Origin: VRUE01 sp963704515
GTDB lineage: Bacteria > Actinomycetota > Thermoleophilia > Solirubrobacterales > 70-9
DNA length: 64,000 nt
Direction of reading: 5' to 3'
Assembly: GCA_963704515.1 (NCBI GenBank)
Contig: OY969913.1
Coordinates: 2,356,001-2,420,000, forward strand
The notes below the pieces were generated by a model. It did not search any database and was not told the DNA's origin. It was given only the letters and a program-made list of their open reading frames with translations. Shown piece by piece: positions 44,264 through 51,780 of the stretch; within the stretch, counting starts at the first letter, position 1, and the number at the start of each line of letters is the position of its first letter. Both the position numbers and the translations under genes were made by a program.

Positions 44264-44519
44264 CGCCACGCGAGGAACCGGCGGGATCGCCGCGCATCGA
44301 CGGCGGTCGGCTGGCATCGGGACGCTCGCCATGGTCATCATCCTGGCAGCGTCGTGACCTCATGCAACCGCGCGGCTCGCGGCGATATTCACCTCGGCAA
44401 GAACCGTAGGAACCCACCTCGGCGAGCAGCGAGCTGGCGCACGGCTTGTGTCTCGGGGTAGATTGCGGCCGACCAAGCCCCAAACCGAAGCCCTCGTCGA
44501 ACAGGAGGTCTCGTCCAGA

Positions 44520-44960
44520 ATGCATCGAAGCTTTCCAGCTCTCATCGTGATGGCGCTCATCTTTGCCTTTGCCGGCTGCGGCGGCTCGGGCTCGGAATCG
44601 CCCAACGAAGAAGTGCGCAAGGTCGCTAACCAGTTCTCGGCCGCCTTCGGATCGAGCGACATCAAGACGGCCTGCTCTTACTGGGGCCCGAGCGAAGACA
44701 AAGACGCTCCGGGCACCTGCTTTCGGATCTACAGCGGCGGCATCGGAGCGAGTTGGCATCAGACGTTCTTAACCGCAAAGGTCGAACGGGTAGCCGTCAG
44801 TGGCGACACGGCAACGGTCGCCTATAGCAACGAATCGATCGCCAAGCTGAAGAAGACCGACGAAGGCTGGATCATCGACGAACTCGGAGAAGCGAAGTAC
44901 TACTCAGGCCTCGAAGAAGAAGAAGGCGCGGAAGAACTCGAACGCGAACTGGGGGAATGA
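44520..44960 (+). CDS. Predicted lipoprotein, unknown function
   Basis: 146 residues from the ATG at 44520 (AGGAGG upstream). Lipobox IFAFAGC near residue 19; then NEEVRKVANQFSAAFGSSDI, KTACSYWGPSEDK, a beta segment VERVAVSGDTATVAYSNESI and a Glu-rich tail. The fold suggests an NTF2/SnoaL-like domain; function unknown. The 256 bp before it hold no supported gene. Confidence 0.65.
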   Translation: MHRSFPALIVMALIFAFAGCGGSGSESPNEEVRKVANQFSAAFGSSDIKTACSYWGPSEDKDAPGTCFRIYSGGIGASWHQTFLTAKVERVAVSGDTATVAYSNESIAKLKKTDEGWIIDELGEAKYYSGLEEEEGAEELERELGE

Positions 44961-45066
44961 GGTCAACCCCTAGTCGTCGGAGAGTGGGGTTCGGCCCCCG
45001 CATCTCCACCGTGGCGGGGTAGAGCGCCTCGAAGCCGTCGTGGTCGGTTGAAGTCTATGGCTGACC

Positions 45067-46323
45067 TCATACCGGACCGTCAGCGAGCATCCTTTCCTTC
45101 TCGAAATACACTCGCCATGCGTTCTGGTTTGGCTGCTGAAGGAGCCAGTCTATGAGCCTCTGCCGACGGGGATGCGCGTCAAGGAATTTCAGGACTCTCC
45201 GGCGCGTCTCAAAGCCTTCGTTCGTCGCGAGTTCGACGTAGTCGATCAAAGCCTGGTTCGCGTCCTCGGCGAAACGCTGTAGTTCGGCGGGATCTTCCTC
45301 TGGAGGGTCATCTCCATGGACGGCCGCAGAGCGAACCTCGGCGTAGAGTCGATAGGCCCGGAAGGGATCCGTGAACGATCCCCTGGTGGCCACCGACAGC
45401 ATAGCCCGACGGAATGCCAGACCTTCTCCCTTCATCTGCTCGCCTTTCTTGCCCAGGAGCGCCTCAAGTGCAAAAAAACGGAATAGAAGGGCCACCGTCG
45501 GATCAATGGCGAGTTCGGCATCCGACAACCAGCCGAGAGCACGATGTGCTTTCTGTTGCAAATTGGTGACGGGCGGACCAGCGAGAGATGCGAGGACGTG
45601 ATCGCGGGAGAAGTCGATGAGATCCTGGTGGAGGGTGAGATCGACCCCAGCATCGGGGGACAGTTGCCAGCCGGCCTGCCTCGTGCCGAAGGAATATCCC
45701 TCGGACAGCTGGAACCGAAGTTGCATATTCGGCACCTTCTGCCGAAGCATGAGTCTCAACAGCTTCAGGGCGCGATCGGCCACTGGCTCCGCCCGCTCTT
45801 TCATCAGAGTGAGGTTGGTTCCTTCCACTGGGACCGGCAACACCGAGCCGACCGGGCTGCCGAGAGAGAAGAAGGGCTCCTCCGGGGGTACCTCGTCGCT
45901 AGACGGTGGAAGGAAACGCACCCCAACGAGGTCGACCGGCTTCTGCACGTTCAACCACTCCACTGGGAAGAAACAGACCCGCTCCTCGGGCTCCTTGGCA
46001 TTCTCGTCGACGAACTCTGGGACGTGGTCGTCGGCAGGCCGCAAAGCGCTCCTGCAAACAAAGCGCCATAGCTGACGATCAAGGGGATCGCCGACCCGCT
46101 GTACGAGGTGCTCAAATCGGAGGTCGTCCGCGAGGAACCGTTTTGCCCGCTGAAATGCCTCCTCCTCATCAAGATCGAGATACAGCATCTGGCCGTCCTC
46201 GTCCGCAAGATCGTCGGGCACTTGCCGTTGCCTACAGATAGATCGCGCGTCGGGCTGACGGGCCTCGCGCTGCAAGAGCCGCTGGAGTTCAACCAACGGC
46301 TGCTCTGACTGTCCCGTACTCAT
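45067..46323 (-). CDS. HEPN-domain protein (Apea-like)
   Basis: 418 residues from the ATG at 46323. The N-terminal two thirds are of unknown type; the C-terminal region (LLFRFFALEALLGKKGEQMK, AYRLYAEVRSAAVHGDDPPE, followed by helices) carries the HEPN signature R-x4-H (RSAAVH). HEPN proteins with this motif are often ribonucleases in abortive infection or toxin systems. The frame stays open upstream to 46857 but that part overlaps the opposite-strand family gene and is discarded. Confidence 0.68.
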   Translation of the reverse strand: MSTGQSEQPLVELQRLLQREARQPDARSICRQRQVPDDLADEDGQMLYLDLDEEEAFQRAKRFLADDLRFEHLVQRVGDPLDRQLWRFVCRSALRPADDHVPEFVDENAKEPEERVCFFPVEWLNVQKPVDLVGVRFLPPSSDEVPPEEPFFSLGSPVGSVLPVPVEGTNLTLMKERAEPVADRALKLLRLMLRQKVPNMQLRFQLSEGYSFGTRQAGWQLSPDAGVDLTLHQDLIDFSRDHVLASLAGPPVTNLQQKAHRALGWLSDAELAIDPTVALLFRFFALEALLGKKGEQMKGEGLAFRRAMLSVATRGSFTDPFRAYRLYAEVRSAAVHGDDPPEEDPAELQRFAEDANQALIDYVELATNEGFETRRRVLKFLDAHPRRQRLIDWLLQQPNQNAWRVYFEKERMLADGPV

Positions 46324-46439
46324 GGCACTCGCATTCTGATGCCTGGCCACCATTGGCCGCAATCCCCGCGCATCCCCGCTAATCGGCTCGCTTTCCCCGC
46401 GCAGCAGAGCTATGTTCGCCACCGACCGTAAGACATAAC

Positions 46440-46493
46440 GGCCCCGGCGGCGTTGTAGCGCCCCGGGGCCCGGCACCGAAGAAGCATCCTTCG
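46440..46493 (+). promoter_or_regulatory. Conserved hairpin leader upstream of the 46594 gene
   Basis: GGCCCCGG (46440-46447) pairs with CCGGGGCC (46463-46470); GGCG/CGCC pairs inside around the loop TTGTAG, with the same bulged C as at 37771. A second stem CGAAGA/CCTTCG follows. The rest of the 271-bp gap to 46594 shares GCGACCGNTTCTCCC-type sequence with the region before the truncated copy at 29417. Confidence 0.55.
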
Positions 46494-46593
46494 ATGCGCG
46501 ACCGATTCTCCCAGAGCACTTCGGGTGCTCGGGTAGATCGACGGCCCTGATCGGGGGTGGTTCTTCGGTGCCCTGACCGGAAGGAGGGGCGCC

Positions 46594-47004
46594 ATGCCCA
46601 GCATCACCGCGACGATCGACCGCGATCAGCGGGACGGTCTCTACGAGCTGATCCGCAACCACCTCGGCGGGGTCGGCGACGTCTGGATCGCGCTGGAGGA
46701 CAACGAGGACTTTGCCACCGCCGAGCGGCTCGGAATCGAGTTCGGCGAAGACTTCCGCCTGTTGGCCGACATCGGCTGGCAGCCGCGGGACGACCGTGAG
46801 TCCTTCGAGCTGACGATGCCGACCCATGACCTGATGGAAGCGCTGAAGCGCCTGCACGGCGAAGCAGCGACGGTCCTCTCGGGGTCGGGGACCGAGCGCG
46901 AGTCACAAGAGGCAGACGCCGAGACCGACGCCCGCTTCCAGCTCGGCCTCGACGCCTGCGAGGAAGTGCTCGTCGGCCTCGGCCGAGAGGGTGAGTCAGC
47001 GTGA
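46594..47004 (+). CDS. Unknown conserved family, copy 3 of 3
   Basis: 136 residues; shares with the 37909 protein IDRDQRDGLYELIRNHLGGV, EDFATAERLGIEFGEDFRLL and HDLMEALKRLHGEA, with a more divergent C-terminus. AAGGAGGGGCGCC precedes the ATG. It overlaps the next gene by 4 bp (GTGA), so it heads a five-gene unit with a winged-helix, an SSB-like and two HTH proteins. Confidence 0.72.
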   Translation: MPSITATIDRDQRDGLYELIRNHLGGVGDVWIALEDNEDFATAERLGIEFGEDFRLLADIGWQPRDDRESFELTMPTHDLMEALKRLHGEAATVLSGSGTERESQEADAETDARFQLGLDACEEVLVGLGREGESA

Positions 47005-47231
47005 GCGGGGCGAAGGCGAAGCGCCTGCGCCCCGGCGAGCTGGACGGCCTTGTCCTCTCCTACCTGGCCGAGCACAAGGACGACGGCCCGTTGACCGCTA
47101 CCGCAATCGGTAAGGGCGTCGAGCGCTCGGCGGGCGCCGTCGCCAACTGCCTCGCCCGGCTGGCGAAGGAGAAGAGGGTCCGCCAGGCCAAGCGCAAGCC
47201 GCGTGCCTACGTCGTGAGGGAGGCGAAGTAG
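47001..47231 (+). CDS. Small winged-helix protein
   Basis: 76 residues from a GTG overlapping the previous stop. LSYLAEHKDDGPLTATAIGK, GVERSAGAVANCLARLAKEK and RVRQAKRKPRAYVV form a winged-helix DNA-binding domain. Probably an operon regulator. Confidence 0.65.
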   Translation: MSGAKAKRLRPGELDGLVLSYLAEHKDDGPLTATAIGKGVERSAGAVANCLARLAKEKRVRQAKRKPRAYVVREAK

Positions 47232-47233
47232 CG

Positions 47234-47644
47234 ATGTGCGGTCGATGCGGCACGAGGCCAGGCCGGCGACTCTTCCCCGAGCAGACGCCACCCGGATTGA
47301 ACTACGCGGTCGTCACCGGGAAGCTGCTCGGTGACCCAAGGCAAGGTGGGGGTCCGGGCGGCACGCCGGTGCTTGTGATGGAGATCGAGTTCCCGGTCGC
47401 CGATCCCGAGCATCCGCGACTGCTCTGGACCTATGCCACCTACGAGGTAGAGGTGCCAGGCGACATCGGTGGTCGTCACGTCGAAGAGCTGAAGAAGGGC
47501 GCTCCGGTGCTGGTCGCGGGAAAGCTCAGCGAACGCTGCTCGCTGGAGGACGGGCGGGCGAGCTGCCGCGGTGCGGTCGTCGCCAACCTGATCCAGCCGG
47601 GGCCGCCGCCAGAGCCTCGCGACGTACTGGGAGGCGCCCCGTGA
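47234..47644 (+). CDS. SSB-like OB-fold protein
   Basis: 136 residues. After a CGRCGTRPG start, LNYAVVTGKLLGDPRQGG, TPVLVMEIEFPVADPEHPRL, VPGDIGGRHVEELKKGAPVL, VAGKLSERCSLEDGRASCRG and AVVANLIQPG follow the beta-barrel pattern of single-strand DNA-binding or primosomal OB proteins (GxV.G...KG..V.VEG.L). It starts 2 bp after the previous stop; next gene overlaps by 4 bp. Confidence 0.6.
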   Translation: MCGRCGTRPGRRLFPEQTPPGLNYAVVTGKLLGDPRQGGGPGGTPVLVMEIEFPVADPEHPRLLWTYATYEVEVPGDIGGRHVEELKKGAPVLVAGKLSERCSLEDGRASCRGAVVANLIQPGPPPEPRDVLGGAP

Positions 47645-48024
47645 GTCGGCGGCTTCCAACCGCGGCGCCTCCCACGCCGGAGATGAAAGTCCGCTTCGGC
47701 GAGAACCTCGCCCGCTGCCGCGAGGGAGCCGACGTCTCCCAGGAAGAGCTTGGCTTCCGCGCCTCGATCCACCGCACCGAGGTGAGCCTTCTGGAGCGCG
47801 GCGAGCGGATGCCGCGCGTCGACACGGCCATGCGGATCGCCGGCAGCCTCGGCATCTCGCTCGACGATCTTGTCGCTGGCATGGAGTGGCGGCCGGGCTA
47901 TGAGATCGTCGTACCGGGATCGTGGGAGGTGGTCGAGCGGGGCGGGCGGGCGCCCGAGAACGACGAGGACGCCTCAGCGGATCAACTCCCGGCTCCCGTC
48001 GAGGCGCCAAACAGCTCCCGATGA
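47641..48024 (+). CDS. XRE-family HTH protein
   Basis: 127 residues from a GTG overlapping the previous stop. HTH: VSQEELGFRASIHRTEVSLL followed by ERGERMPRVDTAMRIAGSLG; C-terminal tail MEWRPGYEIVVPGSWEV. The neighbour at 48021 has a related domain and a matching tail (VTWRPGW), so the two are paralogues in tandem. Confidence 0.8.
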   Translation: MSRRLPTAAPPTPEMKVRFGENLARCREGADVSQEELGFRASIHRTEVSLLERGERMPRVDTAMRIAGSLGISLDDLVAGMEWRPGYEIVVPGSWEVVERGGRAPENDEDASADQLPAPVEAPNSSR

Positions 48025-48338
48025 ACGCCGGCTCGCGCTCCAAGACGCCGTTCCCCTTCAAGGCGCTCGCGAAGTTCGCCGACAACCTCCACCGCGCCCG
48101 CGAGCTGTCGGGCCTCGATCAGAAGGAGGCGGCGAAGCGCGCCGCCCTGACCCGCTCCAAGCTCGACAAGATCGAGAACGGCGAGTACATCCCCACGCTC
48201 GACGTCCTGATCCGCCTCGCCGGCACCTACTCGACCTCGGTCGGCGACCTCGTCAACGGCGTGACCTGGAGGCCCGGCTGGGTCGAGCACTCCGGGCCGG
48301 CGGAGTACCTCGTTTCCGGCGAGATACCTCACCCATAA
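48021..48338 (+). CDS. Second XRE-family HTH protein
   Basis: 105 residues, start overlapping the previous stop (ATGA). HTH: LDQKEAAKRAALTRSKLDKI followed by ENGEYIPTLDVLIRLAGTYS; ends VTWRPGWVEHSGPAEYLVSG. Tandem HTH partners may form a heteromeric regulator. It converges on the SecB-like gene. Confidence 0.8.
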   Translation: MNAGSRSKTPFPFKALAKFADNLHRARELSGLDQKEAAKRAALTRSKLDKIENGEYIPTLDVLIRLAGTYSTSVGDLVNGVTWRPGWVEHSGPAEYLVSGEIPHP

Positions 48339-48357
48339 TTCCCCGGCCCGGATGCAA

Positions 48358-48963
48358 CTACTGTTCCGTGCCGCTGTCTTCCCCCTCGGTGCTCGGCTCA
48401 GCGGCGCTCGGCTCGGCATCCTGCGGTTCAGGCCGCCCCCCCGGATCGTGCCTAGAAGGGATCTTGAAGACACCGACCACCAGTCGGGGGACATGCATCC
48501 GGCTGGTGACGTCATCGGCAAACTCACGCCAGTAGGGCCACGCATGCAAGGTGCCGTTTGCGATGGCGAAGTTCTTCAAATCCTCGGGCGCGAACTCGAG
48601 TGCCTCAATGGCCCGATAGGTAAGTTCGAATTTGGCTTGGATCTCAATCTCAGGCGGGTCGTTGGGGTCAAGCTCGGGAAGTTCCTTGGGGATCTCATCG
48701 CTCCAGCTCGACTTGTAGACCGCGATGAAGGCCGCATTGATCTTGAACTCCTGCTTGTCGGCTCGATACTCCTCGGACGCGGTATCGAAGCCAACAAATG
48801 CCTCGCCGGACCAGCGCTCTGGGATCTCATCAGCATCGACATTGAGGATCGCGCGCGAAGAGCGCAGCGCAATATCTCGCAGCTCGACGGCGCTCGCAAT
48901 TCGCGCAATAGACGCGTAATCGATCGCGACTGCGGCTGCATTCTTGCTACTGAGGTGGGTCAT
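48358..48963 (-). CDS. SecB-like chaperone of a toxin-antitoxin-chaperone module
   Basis: 201 residues. The beta-rich core ends in the hallmark LHAWPYWREFADDVTSRMHV followed by PRLVVGVFKIP, which I recognise from SecB-like chaperones of toxin-antitoxin-chaperone (TAC) systems. An acidic, low-complexity tail follows. It lies 4 bp after the antitoxin gene. In such systems the chaperone folds and protects the antitoxin; its loss frees the toxin. Confidence 0.78.
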   Translation of the reverse strand: MTHLSSKNAAAVAIDYASIARIASAVELRDIALRSSRAILNVDADEIPERWSGEAFVGFDTASEEYRADKQEFKINAAFIAVYKSSWSDEIPKELPELDPNDPPEIEIQAKFELTYRAIEALEFAPEDLKNFAIANGTLHAWPYWREFADDVTSRMHVPRLVVGVFKIPSRHDPGGRPEPQDAEPSAAEPSTEGEDSGTEQ

Positions 48964-48967
48964 CTGA

Positions 48968-49507
48968 TTAGCCGACCAGTTCCAGCTCGTGAAGCGCGCG
49001 TGTCTGCTCTGCGTCCATCAAGTGCGGCTCCATTCCCCGCTCCACCAACTCGCTGAAGTAGGTCCTGTGGGCATAGCTCCCGCTGGGAATCACCTCCGCC
49101 TCGGCGGCCAGCGGCCGCCGAGGCGGGTCGGTCTCATCCGAGGGCGAAGAAGCGACCAAAAGCTCGCCCGCCCCAGCACGCACACGGGCCATCACCCGCT
49201 CTCCCTCATCCACGGCCTCACCGCCATGACCGCTCTCAACCAGCGGTGCGGCGGCAACGTCGACCCTATGCTCAAGCGCGAAAGCAAAGTCCGCGAGCGT
49301 GCGCAGGGTCATGTTGCGATCGCCGGAGAGGACCTGCGTCACAAATCCCTTCGAGCGTCCGAGCTTCTCAGCCAGCTCCTTCCTGCTCACTCCGTACTCC
49401 TCGATCAACTCAGAAATCAGCTCGGTCGCCTCGAAGATCAGGGTCTCCTGCTCGACCAAGCGCTCGTACTCACGCTCGTTCTCCTTTCTCTTGCGCCAAT
49501 TCGTCAT
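48968..49507 (-). CDS. higA: HigA-like antitoxin with C-terminal chaperone-addiction-type extension
   Basis: 179 residues from the ATG at 49507 (one at 49516 is also possible). HTH YGVSRKELAEKLGRSKGFVT followed by QVLSGDRNMTLRTLADFAFA. Beyond the HTH there is an extension of about 85 residues ending SYAHRTYFSELVERGMEPHL, where TAC antitoxins carry the segment that makes them chaperone-dependent. The start overlaps the toxin stop. Confidence 0.8.
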   Translation of the reverse strand: MTNWRKRKENEREYERLVEQETLIFEATELISELIEEYGVSRKELAEKLGRSKGFVTQVLSGDRNMTLRTLADFAFALEHRVDVAAAPLVESGHGGEAVDEGERVMARVRAGAGELLVASSPSDETDPPRRPLAAEAEVIPSGSYAHRTYFSELVERGMEPHLMDAEQTRALHELELVG

Positions 49508-49881
49508 CGTGAACACCCCTTTCGGTTCTCCTCCAGGTATTCGCCACGCAGCCGTGCTGCGGTCTTGAGATGCCGCCTGCTGCGCTTGCTGCTCGTCGTC
49601 TTCTTCCCAAATCCATCAATCAGCACTATGTCGCGCTCATCGTGAAAGCAGGCAAGTCTCCTAGCGTGAGTCTTCAAGCACCAGATCCCTTCCGGCTCCT
49701 TCACGAATCGCTCCTTGTTGGTGATTTTTCCGGTCTCTGCAAGCCTCTTGAAGAGCGGCTCGAACTTCGCTTGCTCTTGAACGTCGAGCTTTTCAAAGTA
49801 GTCCCGCGCACGGAACCGTCCTGAGGAGTCTGCCCCCCAGACCAATCTTCGGCTCGCGCCCTCTCGCAGGACATCGAACAT
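49504..49881 (-). CDS. higB: HigB/RelE-type toxin
   Basis: 125 residues from the ATG at 49881. GRFRARDYFEKLDVQEQAKF, EPLFKRLAETGKITNKERFV, GIWCLKTHARRLACFHDERD and IVLIDGFGKKTTSSKRSRRH match the RelE/HigB (Gp49-like) mRNA-interferase family, with the basic C-terminal residues expected of the active site. Toxin first, antitoxin second, SecB-like third is the order of the Mycobacterium tuberculosis TAC locus. Confidence 0.82.
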   Translation of the reverse strand: MFDVLREGASRRLVWGADSSGRFRARDYFEKLDVQEQAKFEPLFKRLAETGKITNKERFVKEPEGIWCLKTHARRLACFHDERDIVLIDGFGKKTTSSKRSRRHLKTAARLRGEYLEENRKGCSR

Positions 49882-49883
49882 GG

Positions 49884-49967
49884 GTTTATATCTTGATAAA
49901 CATGGTTGCAGGTTCGCGGCGGCGGCCTTGGGCCGAGCCATGCGCTATGGTTTACGGAAGTGTAAAC
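49884..49967 (-). promoter_or_regulatory. Two matching palindromes, candidate HigA operators
   Basis: GTTTAT-N6-ATAAAC at 49884-49901 and GTTTAC-N6-GTAAAC at 49950-49967, both 18 bp with 6-bp arms and 6-bp spacers, centres 66 bp apart. The first almost touches the toxin start codon. AT-rich against a GC-rich background. Likely autoregulatory sites. Confidence 0.65.
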
Positions 49968-50042
49968 GACGACTCGGCGAGTACCTTGGACGCGATCCGA
50001 AACCCCACTTCGCAGGTAATGGCCAGCAACAAAGCTTGAGCA

Positions 50043-50315
50043 ATGCGAACGATGCTGGTCGCCTATGACCTCAACCGGCCGGGACAGAACTATCCCCGGC
50101 TCTACGAAGCCCTGAAGGCCGTTCCCCGCTGGTGGCACTACCTCGACTCGACCTGGCTGCTACGAACCCAGGAGAGCGCGGCCGAACTTCGCAACCGCCT
50201 GCGGCCTCATATCGACGGCAACGACGAGTTGCTGGTGATCGACGTGACCAATCCCGAAGCGGCCTGGAGTGGCTTCGATGAGCAGGCCAGCCAATGGATT
50301 CGAGACTATCTCTAG
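50043..50315 (+). CDS. SinR-family small protein (Cas2/VapD-like fold)
   Basis: 90 residues (a start at 50052 is also possible). MLVAYDLNRPGQNYPRLYEA, RWWHYLDSTWLLRTQESAAE and NDELLVIDVTNPEAAW match the family annotated SinR-like in enterobacteria, with a ferredoxin-like fold akin to Cas2 and VapD. No cas genes or CRISPR repeats are near, so it is not an adaptation protein. Followed closely by a YjzC-like gene. Confidence 0.68.
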   Translation: MRTMLVAYDLNRPGQNYPRLYEALKAVPRWWHYLDSTWLLRTQESAAELRNRLRPHIDGNDELLVIDVTNPEAAWSGFDEQASQWIRDYL

Positions 50316-50326
50316 GAGGTGAAGTA

Positions 50327-50521
50327 ATGGCGAAACGACCCAAGACCCGTGGCTTGCGCTCCGGCGCACCTGCGCCCGTATCAGGTCAATACGAAAAGCG
50401 AGGTCCCCGCGGCGGCCATTCCGGCCGCGAGGTAACGGCAGTCAAAGGCAAGCCGCTCCCTCCCGCCGGGAAGGGCGAGACCTTCGACCTCGTCGATCGC
50501 ACCCGGCATCGCCGGTCTTGA
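50327..50521 (+). CDS. YjzC-like small protein
   Basis: 64 residues from the ATG at 50327, with a perfect AGGAGGTGA ribosome site. PVSGQYEKRGPRGGHSGREV followed by TAVKGKPLPP is the YjzC-type pattern. Basic and probably disordered. Found 11 bp after the SinR-like gene; the pair recurs in other genomes as far as I recall. Function unknown. Confidence 0.65.
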   Translation: MAKRPKTRGLRSGAPAPVSGQYEKRGPRGGHSGREVTAVKGKPLPPAGKGETFDLVDRTRHRRS

Positions 50522-50599
50522 TCGCGCCCGATAGTCGCGCCCGCGAAGCCCCGACGAAGGGTTTGTTGCTACGCAGACCCGGCAGGCGGTCCCCGAATC

Positions 50600-51007
50600 T
50601 CAACCCACTTGGGGGCGGCTTTTCAGCGTGAGCACTCCGGCGGAGACCGCGAAGACCACGGCGCCGATCGCATGAAGCGCCCTGGCGTCGGCCGTCTGGA
50701 CCGCCAGGGCGGCATTGGCGAAGCTGACCAGCAAAGAGAGACCTATTCCGAACCGCCTAGCTGCCGGCGACAGCGAGCGATGGTCGTGCCGGTCATCGGA
50801 CGATCCCGGCGCGACCGCCGGGGTCGATCCGAAACGCGCCTGCCAGCTCTGCTTGACCTCGGCGCGGTGCCACCACAAGACCAAGACCACGATTACGAGG
50901 CCGAAGACGACCCCGGTAATGACGGCGATGAGATCGCTGCTCAAGGGATGCTCCACATCATCGGCAGCAAAGTACCGCCTGCGCTCTCTCGTGGCGGATG
51001 ACGACAA
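50600..51007 (-). CDS. Small membrane protein, three TM
   Basis: 135 residues. TM segments DLIAVITGVVFGLVIVVLVL, FGIGLSLLVSFANAALAV and LHAIGAVVFAVSAGVLTL; a charged loop (HRAEVKQSWQARF) between the first two. No family recognised. Confidence 0.5.
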   Translation of the reverse strand: MSSSATRERRRYFAADDVEHPLSSDLIAVITGVVFGLVIVVLVLWWHRAEVKQSWQARFGSTPAVAPGSSDDRHDHRSLSPAARRFGIGLSLLVSFANAALAVQTADARALHAIGAVVFAVSAGVLTLKSRPQVG

Positions 51008-51092
51008 AGCATCTCCGCGCTAGTGCGCCCCGCGTAAACCGCATCAGCAAGCCGAAAACCTCGGTCTAAAACAGTTTGAGCATACAACCATA

Positions 51093-51327
51093 TAAGCACA
51101 TGCTTGTGACCACTTTCGCCGCAAATCCCTCTGTATAGGAGAGACCTATTTCACGCGAGGCAGGGCGCGACGCGCCCTGCCTCGCGGCAGAGGAGGCGAA
51201 ACGCATGAGGGAAAACCGAATGACCGGAGCGGAGCGGCGGCGGATCGGATGCGGAGTCGGCCCTGCGCAATGCCGCCCCGATCTCCGTTGCGACCTTGCC
51301 AGTCGCTCCGGTCCCGACTGGCAAGGT
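51093..51327. other. Cluster of palindromes and AT-rich DNA: candidate origin or transfer site
   Basis: AAGCACATGCTT (51093-51104), ATAGG-N5-CCTAT (51135-51149), a perfect 33-bp palindrome with 16-bp arms beginning CGCGAGGCAGGG (51154-51186, 1-nt centre), and a hairpin with 13-bp arms ACCTTGCCAGTCG/CGACTGGCAAGGT (51293-51305 and 51315-51327). The first 90 bp are AT-rich. The region precedes the replication-relaxation gene, where an origin or oriT would be expected. Confidence 0.5.
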
Positions 51328-51436
51328 GCCACTGCGACGATCCCGCATGGCGTCGCGGAATTGCGGCTCCGCTCGCGCGCCCGACTCTCTACCCACTCGG
51401 TTCACGGTCAATTGACGGCGGGTCGATCTCTCTCTC

Positions 51437-51780
51437 GTGCCCTCCGCCGCACTCCGGCTCGCGCCCCTCGCGCTCGGCGCCTCCGCCATCGCCTCCGCGC
51501 CGGCTACGCAGCGCTCTCTCGCAGCCTCGGCCGCACCGATCGCACTTGGCGCGAGCGCAATCGCCTCCGCGCTGGCGACACAGCGGCTCCTCGCCTCCGC
51601 GCCGGCAGCAGCGGCTCAGCGCCGTACCGGCGCACACGGCTCGCCACTCTCGCAGGCGGCGGCATCACAGGGGCGGCGCAGCGCTCGCCGACAGCGGCCC
51701 GTTCCTGGCGTCTGGGGGCGGCTTGACGCAGGGCAGGCGATCACGTGCTGGCACTGGTCGATCCCGCTCATCGACGCGGA
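51437..51780 (+). CDS. Possible Ala-rich ORF with internal repeat, end uncertain
   Basis: From a GTG at 51437 the frame reads LGASAIASAPATQRSLA and then LGASAIASALATQRLLA. The two DNA copies differ mainly at silent positions (for example serine TCC versus AGC), which indicates selection in this frame. The frame stays open to 52123 but overlaps the replication-relaxation frame from about 51723. A single +1 shift would fuse the two, so this may be the true N-terminus of that protein or a separate small hydrophobic protein. Confidence 0.4.

Noticed and set aside
46324..46857. 178-residue N-terminal extension of the HEPN protein
   Set aside because: It runs antisense through the well-supported family gene at 46594 and through its hairpin leader; its sequence is the mirror of that gene's codons, and the body of the protein begins at 46323.
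50043..50315. Cas2-like protein suggesting a CRISPR locus
   Set aside because: The sequence is SinR-family-like, no repeat-spacer array or other cas gene is present within the window, and its neighbour is a YjzC-like gene.
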